This document shows, one piece after another, positions 40,621 through 48,793 of a stretch of 64,000 bases of DNA. This DNA comes from Dorea sp. 5-2 (GTDB lineage: Bacteria > Bacillota > Clostridia > Lachnospirales > Lachnospiraceae). A program made the translations under genes and the position numbers. The notes under the pieces are model-generated. The model had not been told where the DNA came from, ran no database searches, and saw only the letters and a program-made list of their open reading frames with translations. The DNA is taken from contig NZ_KE159770.1 in the NCBI RefSeq assembly GCF_000403455.2, positions 4,295 to 68,294 of the forward strand. Reading direction: 5' to 3'. How positions within the stretch are numbered: position 1 is the first letter of the stretch; every line of letters begins with the position of its first letter.

Positions 40621-41874
40621 ATGAAAAGAGTACTACATACTCCGGAAGGGGTTCGGGATATCTACAATATCGAATGTGGAAAGAAGATGGCTTTGGAAGA
40701 ACATCTAAAGAAGGTATTTCATTCTTATGGTTACCGTGATATTCAGCCGCCTACATTCGAGTATTTCGATGTGTTCAGAAAAGAGGTCGGGACGATTCCC
40801 GCGAAAGACCTGTATAAATTCTTTGATAAAGACGGAAATACACTGGCATTGCGTCCGGATATCACGCCGTCTATTGCCAGAGTCTCGGCGACGCTGTTCA
40901 AAGACGAGGCTCTGCCGGTGAGGCTTTGTTATACGGGAAATACATTCATCAATCATTCCAGTTACCAGGGAAGGCTCAGGGAGACGACGCAGATGGGAGC
41001 GGAATTGATGGGCGACCGTTCTGTCGAAGCGGATGCGGAGATGCTTGCCCTGGTCATAGAATCTCTTCTTACGATCGGGCTTAAGGAATTCCAGTTAAGC
41101 GTCGGGAATGTGGATTTCTTCCAGAGCCTGATCGAGGACGCATGTCTTGATGAAGAGGCAGAAGAACGGGTGCGCGAGCTGATCAATAACCGGAATTTCT
41201 TTGGCGTGGAAGAATTCCTGGACAGTATCCAGGTGAAGAGGAGCTCAAAAGAAGCGTTTGCCGCTCTTAACGATCTGGTGGGCGGGATCTCGACGCTCTC
41301 CCAGGCGAAGAATATCGCGCCGAATTCAAAGGGAGTCCGGGCTGTCCGGCGCCTGGAAAAGATCTATGACACGTTGAAGCTATATGGAGTAGAAAAATTC
41401 ATTACATTTGATTTCAGTATGAGTGGTACTTATGGGTACTACTCTGGGATCATATTCCGATGCTATACCTTCGGAACAGGGGATGCGATCGTAAAGGGCG
41501 GACGGTATGATCATCTGACAGGCAAATTCGGGAAAGATTCTCCGGCGATCGGTTTTGCCATTGTAGTTGATGAACTGATGAACGCGCTGGTCCGCCAGAA
41601 GGTCCGTATTGATTATCCAAGGAAGAATACCATCGTCCTCTACGCCGCGCAGCGCAAGAGAGAAGCCATCTCTCTGGCAAGAGATTTCCGCAGAAAGGGA
41701 AAGAATGCGGAGCTTCTCTGCAAAGACGAGGAGAAGGAACTGGAAGCATACCTGTCGTATGGGAATGAATATTATGCCGGCAGTATGGTTTATCTGAGCG
41801 ATACGGGTGAAGTTGAGGTGATCAATCTGATTACCGGAGAACAGAAGAATATTAACAGCACAAGTACGGAATAG
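40621..41874 (+). CDS. hisZ: ATP phosphoribosyltransferase regulatory subunit HisZ
   Basis: 417 aa histidyl-tRNA-synthetase-like protein lacking tRNA-charging ability; it forms a complex with the short HisG and confers histidine feedback. Hallmarks: TPEGVRDIYNIECGKKMALE at the start (HisZ/HisS fold), LRPDITPSIARVSAT, TQMGAELMGDRSVEADAEML, and the C-terminal VKGGRYDHLTGKFG with PAIGFAIVVDELM. First gene of the his operon, 11 bp before hisG. A full HisS is not in the window. Confidence 0.93.
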   Translation: MKRVLHTPEGVRDIYNIECGKKMALEEHLKKVFHSYGYRDIQPPTFEYFDVFRKEVGTIPAKDLYKFFDKDGNTLALRPDITPSIARVSATLFKDEALPVRLCYTGNTFINHSSYQGRLRETTQMGAELMGDRSVEADAEMLALVIESLLTIGLKEFQLSVGNVDFFQSLIEDACLDEEAEERVRELINNRNFFGVEEFLDSIQVKRSSKEAFAALNDLVGGISTLSQAKNIAPNSKGVRAVRRLEKIYDTLKLYGVEKFITFDFSMSGTYGYYSGIIFRCYTFGTGDAIVKGGRYDHLTGKFGKDSPAIGFAIVVDELMNALVRQKVRIDYPRKNTIVLYAAQRKREAISLARDFRRKGKNAELLCKDEEKELEAYLSYGNEYYAGSMVYLSDTGEVEVINLITGEQKNINSTSTE

Positions 41875-41885
41875 GAGTTTATGAG

Positions 41886-42521
41886 ATGAGATACCTGACA
41901 TTTGCCCTGGGCAAGGGGCGTCTGGCAGATCAGACACTGGAACTGTTTGAGAAAGTCGGAATTACCTGTGAAGAGATGAAGGATAAGCATTCGCGTAAAT
42001 TGATCTTTGTCAATGAGACGTTAAAACTGCGGTTTTTTCTGGCAAAAGGGCCGGATGTACCGACGTATGTAGAATATGGGGCGGCAGATATCGGAGTAGT
42101 CGGAAAGGATACGATACTGGAAGAAGGCAGGAAGGTTCATGAAGTGCTGGATTTGGGGTATGGCAGTTGTAAGATGTGTGTCTGCGGATATAAGGATGCC
42201 GCTCCGCTTCTTACGCATCATGAACTGATACGGGTTGCCACGAAATATCCGAATATTACGAAAGATTACTTCTATAATGTGAAACATCAGACCGTAGAGA
42301 TCATCAAGCTGAACGGTTCTATCGAGCTTGCGCCGATCGTAGGCTTGTCAGAGGTGATCGTGGATATCGTAGAGACAGGAACGACTCTGAAGGAGAACGG
42401 GTTGGATATTCTGGAAGAAGTGTGTCCGTTATCTGCAAGGATGATCGTGAATCCGGTGAGTATGCGGATGGAGAACAGCCGGATCAAGAGTCTGCTGGCT
42501 CAGTTGAAAGGGCAGTTATGA
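41886..42521 (+). CDS. hisG: ATP phosphoribosyltransferase catalytic subunit HisG (short form)
   Basis: 211 aa. Catalyses the first step of histidine synthesis from ATP and PRPP. It lacks the C-terminal regulatory domain, which is why HisZ is needed. Motifs: FALGKGRLADQTLELFEKVG at the N-terminus, EYGAADIGVVGKDTI (about 58-72), and the PRPP-loop VDIVETGTTLKENGL (about 160-174). The gene fits the HisZ/HisG-S pair. Confidence 0.96.
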   Translation: MRYLTFALGKGRLADQTLELFEKVGITCEEMKDKHSRKLIFVNETLKLRFFLAKGPDVPTYVEYGAADIGVVGKDTILEEGRKVHEVLDLGYGSCKMCVCGYKDAAPLLTHHELIRVATKYPNITKDYFYNVKHQTVEIIKLNGSIELAPIVGLSEVIVDIVETGTTLKENGLDILEEVCPLSARMIVNPVSMRMENSRIKSLLAQLKGQL

Positions 42522-42549
42522 TCCGTAAGAAGCTGCGAAGAAAGGATGA

Positions 42550-43845
42550 ATGACGATGAGAATACAGCATTTAAGCCGTGATGCAAGACAGAATATACTG
42601 GAGGATCTTCTGAAAAGGAGTCCGAATCAATATCCGGAATATGAAAAGGCAGTTGCAGAGATCCTGGAACATGTGAGGAAGGAACGAGATAAGGCGCTTT
42701 TTGAATATACGGAGAGATTCGATAAAGCGCAGATCGACGCAGAGACGATAAGAGTTACGGAAGAAGAGATCGACGAGGCATATCGCCTGGTGCCGCCGGA
42801 ATTACTGGAGATTATCCGCAAAGCGCTCCATAACATAGAGGATTATCATAAGAAGCAGAAGCAGTATAGCTGGTTCGACAGCAAGCCGGACGGAACGATC
42901 CTTGGACAGAAGGTGACGCCTCTTTGGCGGGTAGGCGTCTACGTGCCGGGAGGAAAAGCGGCATATCCCTCTTCTGTGCTGATGAATATTGTTCCGGCGA
43001 AGGTGGCGGGGGTGGAAGAGATCATCATGGTAACGCCGCCGGGAAGAGACGGGAAGGTAACGCCGAACACTCTGGTCGCCGCGAAGGAAGCCGGAGCGAC
43101 GGCGATCTATAAGGTAGGCGGCGCACAGGCGATCGGCGCGCTGGCGTATGGTACGGAGAGTATTCCGAAGGTAGATAAGATCGTAGGGCCGGGAAATATC
43201 TATGTCGCGCTTGCAAAGAAAGCGGTGTACGGGCATGTGAGCATAGACGCGGTGGCAGGGCCAAGCGAGATCCTGGTGATCGCCGATGAGACGGCGAATC
43301 CCAGATATGTGGCTGCCGATCTTCTGTCCCAGGCAGAACATGACGAACTGGCGTCGGCAATTCTGGTCACTACCAGTGAGACCCTTGCACAAGCCGTATC
43401 TGAGCAGACGGATGCATTCATAGAAGAGCTGTCGAGAGGGGAGATCATAAGGAAGTCCCTTGATCATTACGGATATATCCTCGTGGCGGACACGATGGAT
43501 GAGGCGATCGAGATCGCAAATGAGATCGCGTCGGAACATCTGGAGATACAGACGGCAAACCCGTATGACGTGATGACGAAGATACGTAACGCAGGAGCGA
43601 TCTTTATCGGGGAGTATTCCAGCGAGCCGCTGGGAGATTATTTTGCAGGGCCTAATCATGTGCTGCCCACGAACGGAACGGCAAGGTTCTTCTCTCCGCT
43701 GTCGGTGGATGATTTTATCAAGAAGTCCAGTATCATTGCATATTCCAGGGAAGCCCTGGAATGCATCCATGAAGAGATCGAGCAGTTTGCGGCTGCGGAG
43801 CACCTGACTGCCCATGCCAATTCGATCAAGGTCCGTTTTGAGTAA
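42550..43845 (+). CDS. hisD: Histidinol dehydrogenase HisD
   Basis: 431 aa, normal length. Performs the last two oxidations from histidinol to histidine, zinc- and NAD-dependent. Signature GQKVTPLWRVGVYVPGGKAA (about 119-138), AVAGPSEILVIADETA (about 234-249) and DLLSQAEHDELASAILVTTS (about 257-276) with the catalytic His/Glu region. The start may be ATG 42550 or ATG 42556, the second better spaced after AAAGGA. Lies 28 bp after hisG. Confidence 0.95.
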   Translation: MTMRIQHLSRDARQNILEDLLKRSPNQYPEYEKAVAEILEHVRKERDKALFEYTERFDKAQIDAETIRVTEEEIDEAYRLVPPELLEIIRKALHNIEDYHKKQKQYSWFDSKPDGTILGQKVTPLWRVGVYVPGGKAAYPSSVLMNIVPAKVAGVEEIIMVTPPGRDGKVTPNTLVAAKEAGATAIYKVGGAQAIGALAYGTESIPKVDKIVGPGNIYVALAKKAVYGHVSIDAVAGPSEILVIADETANPRYVAADLLSQAEHDELASAILVTTSETLAQAVSEQTDAFIEELSRGEIIRKSLDHYGYILVADTMDEAIEIANEIASEHLEIQTANPYDVMTKIRNAGAIFIGEYSSEPLGDYFAGPNHVLPTNGTARFFSPLSVDDFIKKSSIIAYSREALECIHEEIEQFAAAEHLTAHANSIKVRFE

Positions 43846-43859
43846 GGAGGCGCGTACTT

Positions 43860-44447
43860 ATGGAGAGAAAAGCAAGTATCAGAAGAACGACGAAGGAGAC
43901 GGATATCCAGGTCACACTGGATCTTGACGGTACAGGGAAGGCGTCCGTCCATACGGGGATCGGATTCTTTGACCATATGCTGAGCGGATTTGCGAAGCAC
44001 GGCCTTTTTGATCTTGAGGCGGAGGTAAAAGGAGATCTGGAGGTGGACAGCCATCACACCATAGAGGATACCGGGATCGTCCTTGGGCAGGCAATCCTTG
44101 ATGCGGCGGGAAATAAGGCCGGGATAAAGCGGTACGGACATGTGATCATCCCCATGGACGAGACGCTTGCCCTGTGCGCGGTAGATCTCTCAGGGAGGCC
44201 GTTTCTTAAGTTCGATGCAAAATTCGCGTCAGAGCGCTTAGGCGGGTTCCATACGGAGATGGTCAGGGAATTCTTCTATGCAGTGTCTTACAGTGCGATG
44301 ATGAATATTCATCTTCGGATCCTTGACGGGGAAAATGATCATCATAAGGCGGAGGCTCTGTTCAAGAGTTTCGGGAAAGCGCTGGATATGGCGACCCAGG
44401 CAGAACCAAGGATCCAGGAAGCATGGACCACGAAGGGAAGTTTATAA
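43860..44447 (+). CDS. hisB: Imidazoleglycerol-phosphate dehydratase HisB
   Basis: 195 aa, monofunctional dehydratase. The two Mn-binding HHxxE-type motifs are DSHHTIEDTGIVLG (about 61-74) and NDHHKAEALFKSFGKALD (about 160-177), both intact, and GIGFFDHMLSGFAKHGLF (about 37-54) is the conserved substrate loop. The phosphatase domain found in E. coli HisB is absent; histidinol-phosphatase must be encoded elsewhere. RBS GGAGGCG precedes the ATG. Confidence 0.96.
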   Translation: MERKASIRRTTKETDIQVTLDLDGTGKASVHTGIGFFDHMLSGFAKHGLFDLEAEVKGDLEVDSHHTIEDTGIVLGQAILDAAGNKAGIKRYGHVIIPMDETLALCAVDLSGRPFLKFDAKFASERLGGFHTEMVREFFYAVSYSAMMNIHLRILDGENDHHKAEALFKSFGKALDMATQAEPRIQEAWTTKGSL

Positions 44448-44460
44448 AGGAGATGAAGCA

Positions 44461-45744
44461 ATGAGTTATAAGAGATTGATCCCCTGTATCTTTATTGCAG
44501 AGGGAAAGGCGGTAAGATGGTTTGACGACCATACCGTTATCGCTGACGATGCCATCGAGCTGGCAAAACAATACAGCGATAATGGGGCGGATGAACTGCT
44601 CGTATTCGACCTGTCCGTTTATGCAGACGATCATGACGAGGCGATAGATATCATGAAGCGGATGAACCGGGTCATCCGGATCCCTATGGTGGCGGGAGGC
44701 AATATAAAAAGGCAGGAGGACATTAAGAAGATCTTATATGCAGGCTCAAAGCGCGCCATCCTGAATTTCTCCAGGCAGGACAGTGTGAAACTGATCGAAG
44801 ACGCCGTGAAAAGATTCGGGAAAGAGAAACTGGCTGTGTCTTTGAATGATTTCGATTCCTTGTTCAAGCATCAGCATGTGATACAGGAATGCTGCAGCGA
44901 GATCATCTTTATGCACAGGCTGGATCTGAATTCTGTTGCAAATATCACGGATATTCCATGCGTGATCGTGACGGACGCTATGGATGAGCTGGAATTGTTC
45001 AAGATCTTGAAGTCATCGGGTGTCAGAGGCGTATCCGGTAAGTTTGTAAGTGAACCGGATATGGATTTTGTCTTATTTAAGGAGAAATGTGAACAGAAGC
45101 AGATCAAGATGACTTCTTTCGAAAGCATGATAGAATTCCCGGAATTCAAGGTCAACGAACAGGGATTGATCCCTGTCGTCGTACAGCACTATAAGACACA
45201 GGAAGTATTGATGCTGGCATATATGAACCAGGAAGCTTTTAATCAGACGATCAAGACCGGCAAGATGACATATTTCAGCCGGAGCAGACAAAAGTTATGG
45301 GTGAAAGGCGAGACAAGCGGACATTATCAGTATGTCAAGTCTCTGACGATAGACTGTGACAATGATACCCTGCTTGCAAAGGTGGATCAGGTAGGCGCGG
45401 CATGCCATACCGGAAATCCGACGTGCTTCTTCCAGCATCTGGTGGGGACTGATTATGATGAGACCAATCCGCTTCGTGTGTTTGAGTCTGTGTATCAGAC
45501 GATCGCAGACAGAAAAGAGCATCCGAAAGAAGGATCCTATACGAATTATCTGTTTGAGAAAGGGATCGATAAGATCCTGAAGAAGGTAGGAGAAGAGGCG
45601 ACGGAGGTGGTGATCGCCGCGAAGAACCCCAATGCGGAAGAGATTAAGTACGAGTTGTCTGATTTCCTGTACCACGCAATGGTGCTGATGGTTCTTAAGG
45701 GGATCACATGGGACGATATTATCCGGGAGCTTGCCGACAGATAA
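44461..45744 (+). CDS. hisIE: HisIE fused to an N-terminal HisF-like pseudoenzyme domain
   Basis: 427 aa from ATG 44461 (AAAGGAGATGAAGCA before it). Three parts. About 1-215 is a HisF-like TIM barrel (KRLIPCIFIAEGKAVRWF, PMVAGGNIKRQEDIKK), but the catalytic Asp11 of HisF is Phe11 here (CIFI where HisF has CLDV), and the second Asp site reads SLND. About 225-330 is phosphoribosyl-AMP cyclohydrolase HisI with zinc cysteines in DCDNDTLL and GAACHTGNPTCF (Cys299, Cys315, Cys322). About 345-427 is phosphoribosyl-ATP pyrophosphatase HisE (GEEATEVVIAAKN). HisI and HisE look active; the first domain probably lost glutamine-dependent cyclase activity. No hisH, hisA, genuine hisF or hisC is in the operon. 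Confidence 0.88.
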   Translation: MSYKRLIPCIFIAEGKAVRWFDDHTVIADDAIELAKQYSDNGADELLVFDLSVYADDHDEAIDIMKRMNRVIRIPMVAGGNIKRQEDIKKILYAGSKRAILNFSRQDSVKLIEDAVKRFGKEKLAVSLNDFDSLFKHQHVIQECCSEIIFMHRLDLNSVANITDIPCVIVTDAMDELELFKILKSSGVRGVSGKFVSEPDMDFVLFKEKCEQKQIKMTSFESMIEFPEFKVNEQGLIPVVVQHYKTQEVLMLAYMNQEAFNQTIKTGKMTYFSRSRQKLWVKGETSGHYQYVKSLTIDCDNDTLLAKVDQVGAACHTGNPTCFFQHLVGTDYDETNPLRVFESVYQTIADRKEHPKEGSYTNYLFEKGIDKILKKVGEEATEVVIAAKNPNAEEIKYELSDFLYHAMVLMVLKGITWDDIIRELADR

Positions 45745-45794
45745 CAAGGAGAGTTCCTTCTATATCACAGGATCGCCGCATATAGTATCCTGAG

Positions 45795-46106
45795 GTGATG
45801 AAGTTGAATGATTCAGAGAAGAGAAGAAGGCAGCTTTTAGAGCAGACACGGGAACTATATCACGACAGGCGGGGAATACCGGCGGTCCATCCCCGATATG
45901 GTGCGGCGTACCGGCAGATTTATGAGGATGAACAAGAAGTGACAGTAAGCACATTCGGCGTACGGCTGATCTTATGTCTTTTTCTATTTGCCGGATTTGT
46001 CTCTTTTGACAAGAACAATACACAGTTTCGGGAAGTGGACAGCAGCCGTATCGTAGATGAGATCACTTATGACTTAGACGTGGCGGAAGTCTGGAAAGAA
46101 TTGTAG
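45795..46106 (+). CDS. Small membrane protein of unknown function
   Basis: 103 aa. Start is GTG 45795 or ATG 45798 (weak ribosome site). The N-terminal half is charged and likely cytoplasmic (SEKRRRQLLEQTRELYHDRR), then one transmembrane helix at about 54-70 (FGVRLILCLFLFAGFVS), and a short acidic tail outside. No domain is recognised. It lies 50 bp after the his operon and 21 bp before grdX, but shares no obvious function with either. Confidence 0.55.
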   Translation: MMKLNDSEKRRRQLLEQTRELYHDRRGIPAVHPRYGAAYRQIYEDEQEVTVSTFGVRLILCLFLFAGFVSFDKNNTQFREVDSSRIVDEITYDLDVAEVWKEL

Positions 46107-46127
46107 CGGCGACGCCGGAAAGGACAG

Positions 46128-46529
46128 ATGATACATGTTATGTGGGAGATAGAAAAAGCAATCCTGGTCACGAATAATGACCGGGTATTGGAGAAATATA
46201 AAGATACTGTGAAGGTCATCTTTGCAGGATCTTATGAGGAAGTACTGATAAAGGTAAGAGACCTGGTATACGACAGGTATATCCTGCTGACGCATCCCCA
46301 GGCATCCAGCCTTAAGCCGAATCAGACGCCCTACCGTTCCATTATCGTCTATCCAAGAGGAACGGAAGATAATACGGAGGGCATACTTTTGATCGAAAAA
46401 TGTCTGGAAACATATTATCGGTGGCAGGAGATCGCTCCTACGCCTCGGAAATATGAAGACCGGGTGGCAGAAGACTTCAAGACGATAGACCTGTCTGTGA
46501 TCGACAATGTCATTCCCAAGATCAACTGA
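46128..46529 (+). CDS. grdX: GrdX-family protein
   Basis: 133 aa small soluble protein. The pattern ILVTNNDRVLEKYKDTVKVI and YDRYILLTHPQASSLKPNQT with PYRSIIVYPR matches GrdX, a protein of unknown biochemical role found in clostridial glycine/betaine/sarcosine reductase operons. Presence here links the 46-51 kb genes to that pathway. It is separated from the reductase genes by a TetR regulator. The start is a little uncertain; ATG 46128 has AAAGGACAG upstream, and ATG 46140 is alternative. Confidence 0.8.
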   Translation: MIHVMWEIEKAILVTNNDRVLEKYKDTVKVIFAGSYEEVLIKVRDLVYDRYILLTHPQASSLKPNQTPYRSIIVYPRGTEDNTEGILLIEKCLETYYRWQEIAPTPRKYEDRVAEDFKTIDLSVIDNVIPKIN

Positions 46530-46574
46530 ACGGATAAGCGTTCAAGAGTACATAGACAGGAGCGACCGGGAGGA

Positions 46575-47267
46575 ATGGGTTATTTTAAAGGATTTTCCAG
46601 AAGGGATTATATACAGAAGGTGCATGAGCTGATCCGCCGGGAGGGAGTCGCCGCGATCTCGATCCGGCGGATCGCACGAGAGATGGGATGTTCTTCGGCA
46701 AGCCTGTACCGGCATTTTGAGAGCCTGACAGAATTGCTTTATTATGCGGAGTTACGTACTCTTACGGCTTATATCCTGCGGTTGAATGAGGGCGAGAAGA
46801 AGTGGAAGACGGCGTGGGATACTTATATGGGAGTCTGGGATTGCTACAGCCGGGAGGCGTTCGCCAATCCGGAAGCATACAACCTTCTTTTTTTCGAGTA
46901 TACGAATGAGAAGCTGAAAGATTCCATCATCGAATACTATAATATGTTCCCGGAAGATATCAAGGGAACCAGCCATATCTTCTGGACCATGCTGAAGTGT
47001 TCGGATTTTATGGGGAGAGATTACGAGATGTGTAAGAAATGTGTCCGTGAAGGAGTATTGGATGAAAAGAATGCCGTACGGCTGAACCGGATCGCATGTA
47101 TGTTGTTCAAGGGATATTTTATGACGGTGTTAAAAGACGGGATCAAACCGGAAGAGATCGATGAGCGGGTGGATATGTATACTTCGGATCTGGAACTGGC
47201 GGTGTACACCCTTGCTTCGGACCTGAAAGGATACAAGGGCGAGTGGAGAGGCGTTTCATGTGTCTGA
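46575..47267 (+). CDS. TetR-family transcriptional regulator
   Basis: 230 aa. HTH at about 10-60: SRRDYIQKVHELIRREGVAA then ISIRRIAREMGCSSASLYRHF, the classical TetR DNA-binding pattern. The C-terminal ligand domain (about 70-220) is unlike common drug-sensing TetRs and has a Cys-rich patch, RDYEMCKKCVREG. The ATG at 46575 is only 1 nt after GGGAGG, so translation may be weak or begin elsewhere; a GTG at 46620 would remove part of the helix-turn-helix, so it is unlikely. A terminator follows, and the promoter of the component B genes 100 bp downstream carries a repeated palindrome. It is a probable repressor of those genes; the ligand may be the substrate. Confidence 0.83.
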   Translation: MGYFKGFSRRDYIQKVHELIRREGVAAISIRRIAREMGCSSASLYRHFESLTELLYYAELRTLTAYILRLNEGEKKWKTAWDTYMGVWDCYSREAFANPEAYNLLFFEYTNEKLKDSIIEYYNMFPEDIKGTSHIFWTMLKCSDFMGRDYEMCKKCVREGVLDEKNAVRLNRIACMLFKGYFMTVLKDGIKPEEIDERVDMYTSDLELAVYTLASDLKGYKGEWRGVSCV

Positions 47268-47282
47268 TCGGTACGGGGATAT

Positions 47283-47310
47283 AAAAAAGAGCGGTTGCCG
47301 CTCTTTTTTT
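47283..47310 (+). terminator. Rho-independent terminator of the TetR gene
   Basis: AAAAAAGAGCGG, loop TTG, and CCGCTCTTTTTT with a trailing T. Almost symmetrical, so it could work in both directions. It separates the regulator from the component B operon. Confidence 0.9.
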
Positions 47311-47371
47311 GGCTGATTTAACGGTTTTTTATATAGAAAAAATAAATATATAATAATTATTTATAAAAAAC

Positions 47372-47454
47372 TTGAATGTTATCGCGATTAGTTGTATAAT
47401 ATAACCAAGTTGAAAACGGATGGCATTATTTTTTTATCATTATGTTATCGCGAT
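47372..47454 (+). promoter_or_regulatory. Promoter with two ATCGCGAT palindromic operator sites
   Basis: Sigma-A promoter TTGAAT (47372-47377), 17 bp, TATAAT (47395-47400). A perfect 13-nt direct repeat ATGTTATCGCGAT occurs at 47376-47388, inside the -35/-10 spacer, and at 47442-47454, downstream of the start of transcription (expected near 47407). Its core ATCGCGAT is self-complementary. The placement is as expected for a TetR-type repressor that blocks RNA polymerase and then the initiated complex. The TetR gene just upstream is the obvious candidate to bind here. Centre-to-centre spacing is 66 bp, about six helical turns. Confidence 0.7.
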
Positions 47455-47483
47455 CACAAAAAAAGTAAAAGGAGGGAATTCGT

Positions 47484-48773
47484 ATGAAATTGGAACTTGG
47501 CAAGATTGAGATCAAAGACATCCAATTTGCAGACAAAACTTACATAGAGGATCATGTTCTCTATGTACACAAGGAAGAAGTGGAAGCGCTGGTCCTGGAG
47601 GATGACAAGCTTCTTGCGTGTCATCTGGATGTTGCAAGGCCCGGGGACGCAACGAGGATCACTCCCGTCAAGGATGTCATTGAACCTCGTGTCAAGGTGA
47701 GCGGCGGCGGAGAGATCTTTCCGGGAGTGATCGGGAAAGTGTCCCCGTCCGTGGGAGAAGGCAGGACGCATGCACTGGACGGCTGCTGTGTCGTTACCGT
47801 AGGAAAGATCGTAGGTTTCCAGGAAGGCGTCATCGACATGAGCGGTCCGGCGGCTGACTACTGCCCGTTTTCTAAGACGGTAAATCTGTGTGTGGTCATG
47901 GAACCCAAAGAGGGGCTTGAGACTCACGTGTATGAGAGAGCCGGACGGCTGGCAGGGCTTAAGGTCGCCGTTTATCTCGGGGAGGCGGCGAAGGATATGG
48001 AACCGGATACCCTGGAGGTATACGAGACGAAACCGGTGTTTAAGCAGGCGGCGGAATATCCGGATCTGCCGAAGGTTGGTTATGTACATATGCTGCAGTC
48101 CCAGGGGCTCTTGCATGACACTTATTATTATGGAGTGGATGCCAAACAATTCGTGCCGACTTTTATGTATCCCACAGAGATCATGGACGGCGCTATCGTG
48201 TCCGGTAACTGTGTGGCGCCCTGCGATAAGGTGACAACATTCCATCATCTGCACAATCCGGTGATCGACGAGTGTTATAAGAGGCACGGGAAAGAGATTA
48301 ATTTCATGGGAGTGATCCTGACGAACGAGAATGTATTCTTAGCAGATAAGGAGAGGCATTCCGACATGGTGGCGAAGCTTGCGGAGTGGCTTGAATTAGA
48401 CGGTGTCCTGATCACAGAAGAAGGCTACGGGAATCCGGATACGGATCTTATGATGAATTGCCGTAAGGTGGAGCGGAAAGGTACGAAGGTTGTCCTGATC
48501 ACCGATGAATTCCCGGGTAAGGACGGAAAGTCCCAGTCGCTTGCGGATACCTGCGATGAAGCAACGGCGCTTGCTTCCTGCGGACAGGGGAATATGACGC
48601 TTAAGTTCCCGGCAATGGAGAAAGTCATCGGCATGCAGGATTATATTGAGAGCCAGATCGGCGGATGGGCAGGATGTATCAATGAAGACGGATCGTTCGA
48701 GGCAGAGATCCAGATCATCATCGCTTCCACCATTGCCAACGGATACAATACACTGGCGGCGAGAGGATACTAA
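47484..48773 (+). CDS. Glycine/sarcosine/betaine reductase component B, GrdE-like proprotein
   Basis: 429 aa. Component B of this clostridial pathway binds the amine substrate and passes a carboxymethyl group to the selenoprotein. GrdE-type proteins are made as a proprotein cleaved at an Asn-Cys bond, giving alpha/beta subunits with a pyruvoyl group on the new N-terminus. Here ASN242-CYS243 in IVSGNCVAPCDKVTTFHHLH matches the position of that site (Cys242 in Eubacterium acidaminophilum GrdE). Other conserved stretches are SGGGEIFPGVIGKVSPSVGE and NENVFLADKERHSDMVAKLA. RBS AAGGAGGG precedes ATG by 7 nt. It could be the glycine (GrdE), sarcosine (GrdG) or betaine (GrdI) version; sequence alone does not settle which. 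Confidence 0.85.
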   Translation: MKLELGKIEIKDIQFADKTYIEDHVLYVHKEEVEALVLEDDKLLACHLDVARPGDATRITPVKDVIEPRVKVSGGGEIFPGVIGKVSPSVGEGRTHALDGCCVVTVGKIVGFQEGVIDMSGPAADYCPFSKTVNLCVVMEPKEGLETHVYERAGRLAGLKVAVYLGEAAKDMEPDTLEVYETKPVFKQAAEYPDLPKVGYVHMLQSQGLLHDTYYYGVDAKQFVPTFMYPTEIMDGAIVSGNCVAPCDKVTTFHHLHNPVIDECYKRHGKEINFMGVILTNENVFLADKERHSDMVAKLAEWLELDGVLITEEGYGNPDTDLMMNCRKVERKGTKVVLITDEFPGKDGKSQSLADTCDEATALASCGQGNMTLKFPAMEKVIGMQDYIESQIGGWAGCINEDGSFEAEIQIIIASTIANGYNTLAARGY

Positions 48774-48793
48774 GAAAGGGGGATTCAGTAGTT

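Noticed and set aside
42802..43815. 337-codon minus-strand open frame opposite hisD
   Set aside because: hisD on the plus strand is unmistakable, and the reverse frame is rich in Arg and His without any family resemblance.
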